Assembly (NCBI GenBank): GCA_002496955.1
Contig: DALZ01000063.1
Location: forward strand, 1-6,598
Direction: 5' to 3'
Origin: Euryarchaeota archaeon UBA128
GTDB lineage: Archaea > Thermoplasmatota > Poseidoniia > Poseidoniales > Poseidoniaceae
Length of the DNA: 6,598 nt
Made by a program: the position numbers and the translations under genes. Each line of letters starts with the position of its first letter. Within the stretch, counting starts at the first letter, position 1. The notes below the pieces were generated by a model, which did not search any database, was not told where the DNA came from, and saw only the letters and a program-made list of their open reading frames with translations. Shown in pieces: positions 4,200 through 6,598 of this stretch.

Positions 4200-6598
4200 T
4201 CATTCTTCGTCTTTGCCCAGAGCGATTACTCCAAGTATCAAACAGGAGACTGCTCCCAGAACCAATAGCAGAGCAATGTAGTCGGTTGGGACGTCAAAGT
4301 TAGTCCAGTAGGTTAGTGCGTTCTGGTTGGTTACAATTGAACTCTCCATTTCTTCTGCATCGTCATCTTCGATCTCCGAGGACTGAACGATTTGGAATAC
4401 TGGTTGTAAGTCGTCCATAGTTGGTGCAGTTGCTCTATCGTATTGGCCTCTCATGTCTAAGTAGAATGTTGAGGTTGAATCACCGGCGATAATCAAACCA
4501 GACAGTTGTTCTGCCTGCATGTTGATTTCTGTGCCAAAGTAAACTGGTAAAGCCGGCGTCATTGCGTCAACCAGACTGAATGACTTGATCAGTTTCGCAG
4601 TGATTGGTCTAGTAGTTGGGTCAACTGATGCTGTGCAGTCGTCTACTGGAATGTTCTTGACCTCACTGGTTCCAGAACAGACAACAGCGGTTATTGCATA
4701 ACCACCCGCATCAACCTTGTCGCCATCACCAGTCAAGAAACCGCCAGTGGTTTCATCAAGCGTTTCAACACCAACTAGACCAAATGTGGCCATCATCATT
4801 TGGGTGTTGTGCCATGGTAACTCATTGGAGCCATCCTCAAGCAATGTTTCGCCCTTGTCACAGTCTGGGTTGTGTCCAGTACAAATTGTGTAGGTGGTAG
4901 CAGGTCCGGTAGACACGCCGCCTGAGCCGTAGTATGTCAAGTTAGTTTCCAACTTGGTCCAGCCCAGCGTCGGGTCGGTAATGTCTCCAGCAACAAATGC
5001 GCTAACTGGGTCTCTCCAGCCATATAGCCACTCATTGACAGTCTGAGTTTTGTAGGGACCATCGCTACCTAAGCCCATCAAGAAGTCTGGAACGAACTCA
5101 TCGTAAATGGCATCTCTTAGTAGCGACCTAAGGGCAGCAGCTGCGTTAGCATCGATGCCATAGATTGCGCCAATTGTCGTCTCATTCCAAGGCATTGGTG
5201 CGCCTGCTTGCATAGTTGCCAAATCAATTGGTGGGGTCTGTCCAAACAATTCACCGTATAGGAACAAGCCAGAACCGGTTCTGGTGGTAATACCTAGTGG
5301 ACCATATAGTAGATTGCCAGCAACTTCAGGGGCAACTGATACTGGAGGTGCTCCGGCTGAAGCGCCCAATACACCCCATGCGCCGCCCATGTTCAGGCTG
5401 TATCTTAGGTAGCCACCATTAATCGGGTCTTCGCCACCAAGTGTTATGTTGACGAACTCTTCAGCAGTTATCGTGCCAGTGCCACCAAGCAGCACCAATG
5501 GTAGAGCAGTCTGACTGCCTAACCAGCCGCCAACCCATGCGGCGATTGCACCATATTGAGTCATATCTATATTGTAAGTGGACATTGCTGTTGCGGCGTC
5601 CATTCCGATGAATGTTGCAACTCCAAACGCGGTGGCAGATTCATCACCTACTGCATTGGTTGCTAGAATACCAGTTGGCGTTGCGTCACCTTGTCCGCCA
5701 AACAGTAGATTCATGGCAACAGCGTTGTCGATGTCAACCCCGAGATAGTTCATCATACGAGTAGATGCATCGACTGCGTTTCCGGATTCGTCCACAGACC
5801 AATCAGAATCGCCACCGCCGTGGACGTTACCAAATGTTCCGGCAACACCGTAACACAAAGCCCAGTCGTTAGCAATGGTTGCGTTAATGTCTGGCACTGG
5901 AGCGGTTGGATCAACAACATAGTTCCAAATGCTGGCTCTTTGCATAGTTCCTACATTGGCAAAGCCATTTGCTGCATCAGCCATTACCTCATCATAGGTT
6001 GCGGTTGGGAATGCATCACAGTGGCCGGCTAAAACCATAACACCAATCATTCCAGTTAGTGAAACATCTTCTCCAGTTGGCATTACTGCGGAGTCAAATG
6101 CATATGACATATCGGTAATTGAGGCGTTACCAGTGAATGTCACTGAACCTGTTTGAGCTTGCTGGCCTTGTATGGCTTGAGTGTAAGTGATGGTCTCGCC
6201 CATACCCTGCATGTTGTTCATGCCGGACATGTTCATAGCTGCAAAGTAAGCGTCAAAAGCATCATAATAACCAACACCAATCATTGTTGAGGCAGTTGCT
6301 GCGTCAACGGCATTACCGCCAGTCATTGCTCCTGCTTGGATGCCACCATATTGTGTAGCAAGGCCATCTGCAGTTGCTTTACCAGCACTGAATGAGGTAA
6401 TCTCATTGTTGATTGCAGCAGCAGCAAAACCAGCCTTCGTCAAATCCATGATTCCAGAAATTGCCAAACCTGTTGCTCCGACAACCTGTGGCTGGAACGG
6501 AATATTAGTGGTAGTAACTTCACTGTCACATGGCGTTCTGGTATCCTCAGCGCAGGTGTAGACCTTAGATTCGCTGTATGTTAAAGTTCCAGCGGTCT
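4200..6598 (-). CDS. Large CD36/LIMP-2-like surface protein with C-terminal membrane anchor (partial, N-terminus beyond the window)
   Basis: The reading frame stays open to base 6598, so the true start is outside; 798 residues are visible, numbered here from the edge. The chain is acidic, Ala/Gly/Thr-rich and poor in Lys/Arg, as expected of an exported protein. One TM helix (~773-793) and a short tail 'GKDEE' close it, after a very acidic stretch ('EIEDDDAEEMES'). Segments resembling the CD36/SR-B family appear in family order: 'TVNEWLYGWRDP' (519-530; compare CD36 TLRELLWGYRDP), 'YTICTG' (569-574) followed by 'NELPW', 'DPTTRPITAKLIKSF' (659-673), then 'PVYF' (684-687). About 430 extra residues precede the first block, where CD36 has its helical head. 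Cys pairs near residues 15/23 and 572/579 suggest disulfides. CD36 proteins bind lipids and lipoproteins; this role is inferred here. The resemblance is by eye and recalled sequences. An unrelated adhesin-like surface protein is the alternative. Confidence 0.6.
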   Translation of the reverse strand, partial: TAGTLTYSESKVYTCAEDTRTPCDSEVTTTNIPFQPQVVGATGLAISGIMDLTKAGFAAAAINNEITSFSAGKATADGLATQYGGIQAGAMTGGNAVDAATASTMIGVGYYDAFDAYFAAMNMSGMNNMQGMGETITYTQAIQGQQAQTGSVTFTGNASITDMSYAFDSAVMPTGEDVSLTGMIGVMVLAGHCDAFPTATYDEVMADAANGFANVGTMQRASIWNYVVDPTAPVPDINATIANDWALCYGVAGTFGNVHGGGDSDWSVDESGNAVDASTRMMNYLGVDIDNAVAMNLLFGGQGDATPTGILATNAVGDESATAFGVATFIGMDAATAMSTYNIDMTQYGAIAAWVGGWLGSQTALPLVLLGGTGTITAEEFVNITLGGEDPINGGYLRYSLNMGGAWGVLGASAGAPPVSVAPEVAGNLLYGPLGITTRTGSGLFLYGELFGQTPPIDLATMQAGAPMPWNETTIGAIYGIDANAAAALRSLLRDAIYDEFVPDFLMGLGSDGPYKTQTVNEWLYGWRDPVSAFVAGDITDPTLGWTKLETNLTYYGSGGVSTGPATTYTICTGHNPDCDKGETLLEDGSNELPWHNTQMMMATFGLVGVETLDETTGGFLTGDGDKVDAGGYAITAVVCSGTSEVKNIPVDDCTASVDPTTRPITAKLIKSFSLVDAMTPALPVYFGTEINMQAEQLSGLIIAGDSTSTFYLDMRGQYDRATAPTMDDLQPVFQIVQSSEIEDDDAEEMESSIVTNQNALTYWTNFDVPTDYIALLLVLGAVSCLILGVIALGKDEE
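4218..4280 (-). other. C-terminal transmembrane anchor of the surface protein
   Basis: Residues ~773-793 of the visible chain ('YIALLLVLGAVSCLILGVIAL') are uninterrupted hydrophobic residues, flanked by Asp on the outer side and Lys on the inner side. The single lysine followed by 'DEE' implies a very short cytoplasmic tail and an extracellular bulk. CD36-family proteins also end in a TM helix with a short tail, and have a second TM at the N-terminus; that end is outside this window. Confidence 0.85.

Noticed and set aside
4200..4300. PGF-CTERM or similar archaeosortase sorting signal at the surface-protein C-terminus
   Set aside because: There is no Pro-Gly-Phe motif and no basic cluster at the end; the tail after the TM is 'GKDEE', so a simple TM anchor explains it better.
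6465..6467. TTG as the start codon of the large surface protein
   Set aside because: The frame continues upstream without a stop to the window edge (43 more residues with plausible composition and a Cys pair), so the gene is 5'-truncated by the window and this TTG is an internal leucine.
4694..6561. Plus-strand open frames at 4694-4900, 5820-6032 and 6340-6561
   Set aside because: All are antisense to the surface-protein gene, and their His- or Ser/Val-rich composition is what the reverse complement of an Ala/Gly/Thr-rich gene produces.

Overview
This 6.6-kb window most resembles a planktonic marine archaeon of the Poseidoniales/Thermoplasmatota type (Marine Group II or III). This is an inference, not a demonstrated assignment. 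It rests on four things: a 3-hydroxyacyl-CoA dehydrogenase/enoyl-CoA hydratase fusion in the archaeal domain order (dehydrogenase first); weak A/T-rich boxes about 25-30 bases before start codons with no clear Shine-Dalgarno, as for leaderless archaeal transcripts; a large acidic Ala/Gly/Thr-rich secreted protein with a C-terminal membrane anchor; and medium G+C. A bacterial origin is not excluded, because the partial glutathione S-transferase at the left edge is a bacterial-type protein.

Layout, left to right. Bases 1-217 (minus) hold the N-terminal thioredoxin-fold half of a glutathione S-transferase, cut by the window edge. It lies 12 bases downstream of a 705-residue bifunctional beta-oxidation enzyme (230-2347, minus), so the two probably form one transcription unit. 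A 66-base intergenic gap (2348-2413) separates this unit from a divergent single gene (2414-2968, plus) for an unrecognised polytopic membrane protein of 184 residues. That gene converges tail to tail, 2 bases apart, with a GT4-type glycosyltransferase (2971-4125, minus). The glycosyltransferase follows, and may be co-transcribed with, a very large surface protein (4200-6598, minus) whose N-terminus lies outside the window.

The most interesting item is the surface protein. It carries an ordered series of segments resembling the animal CD36/LIMP-2/SR-B scavenger-receptor family: a T-V-x-E-x-L-x-G-x-R-D-P block, a Y-T-x-x-T-G strand followed by a 'NELPW' turn, a D-P-x-T-x-x-x-x-x-A-K segment, a 'PVYF' strand, and a C-terminal membrane anchor with a short cytoplasmic tail. 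Where CD36 has its short helical ligand-binding head, this protein has several hundred extra Ala/Gly-rich residues. CD36 proteins bind lipids, and a beta-oxidation fusion enzyme lies in the same window, so lipid capture at the cell surface followed by fatty-acid breakdown is a reasonable but unproven reading. The two genes are separated by other genes and are not in one operon.

There are no RNA genes, CRISPR arrays or insertion sequences that I can recognise. No stretch longer than about 70 bases lacks a gene.
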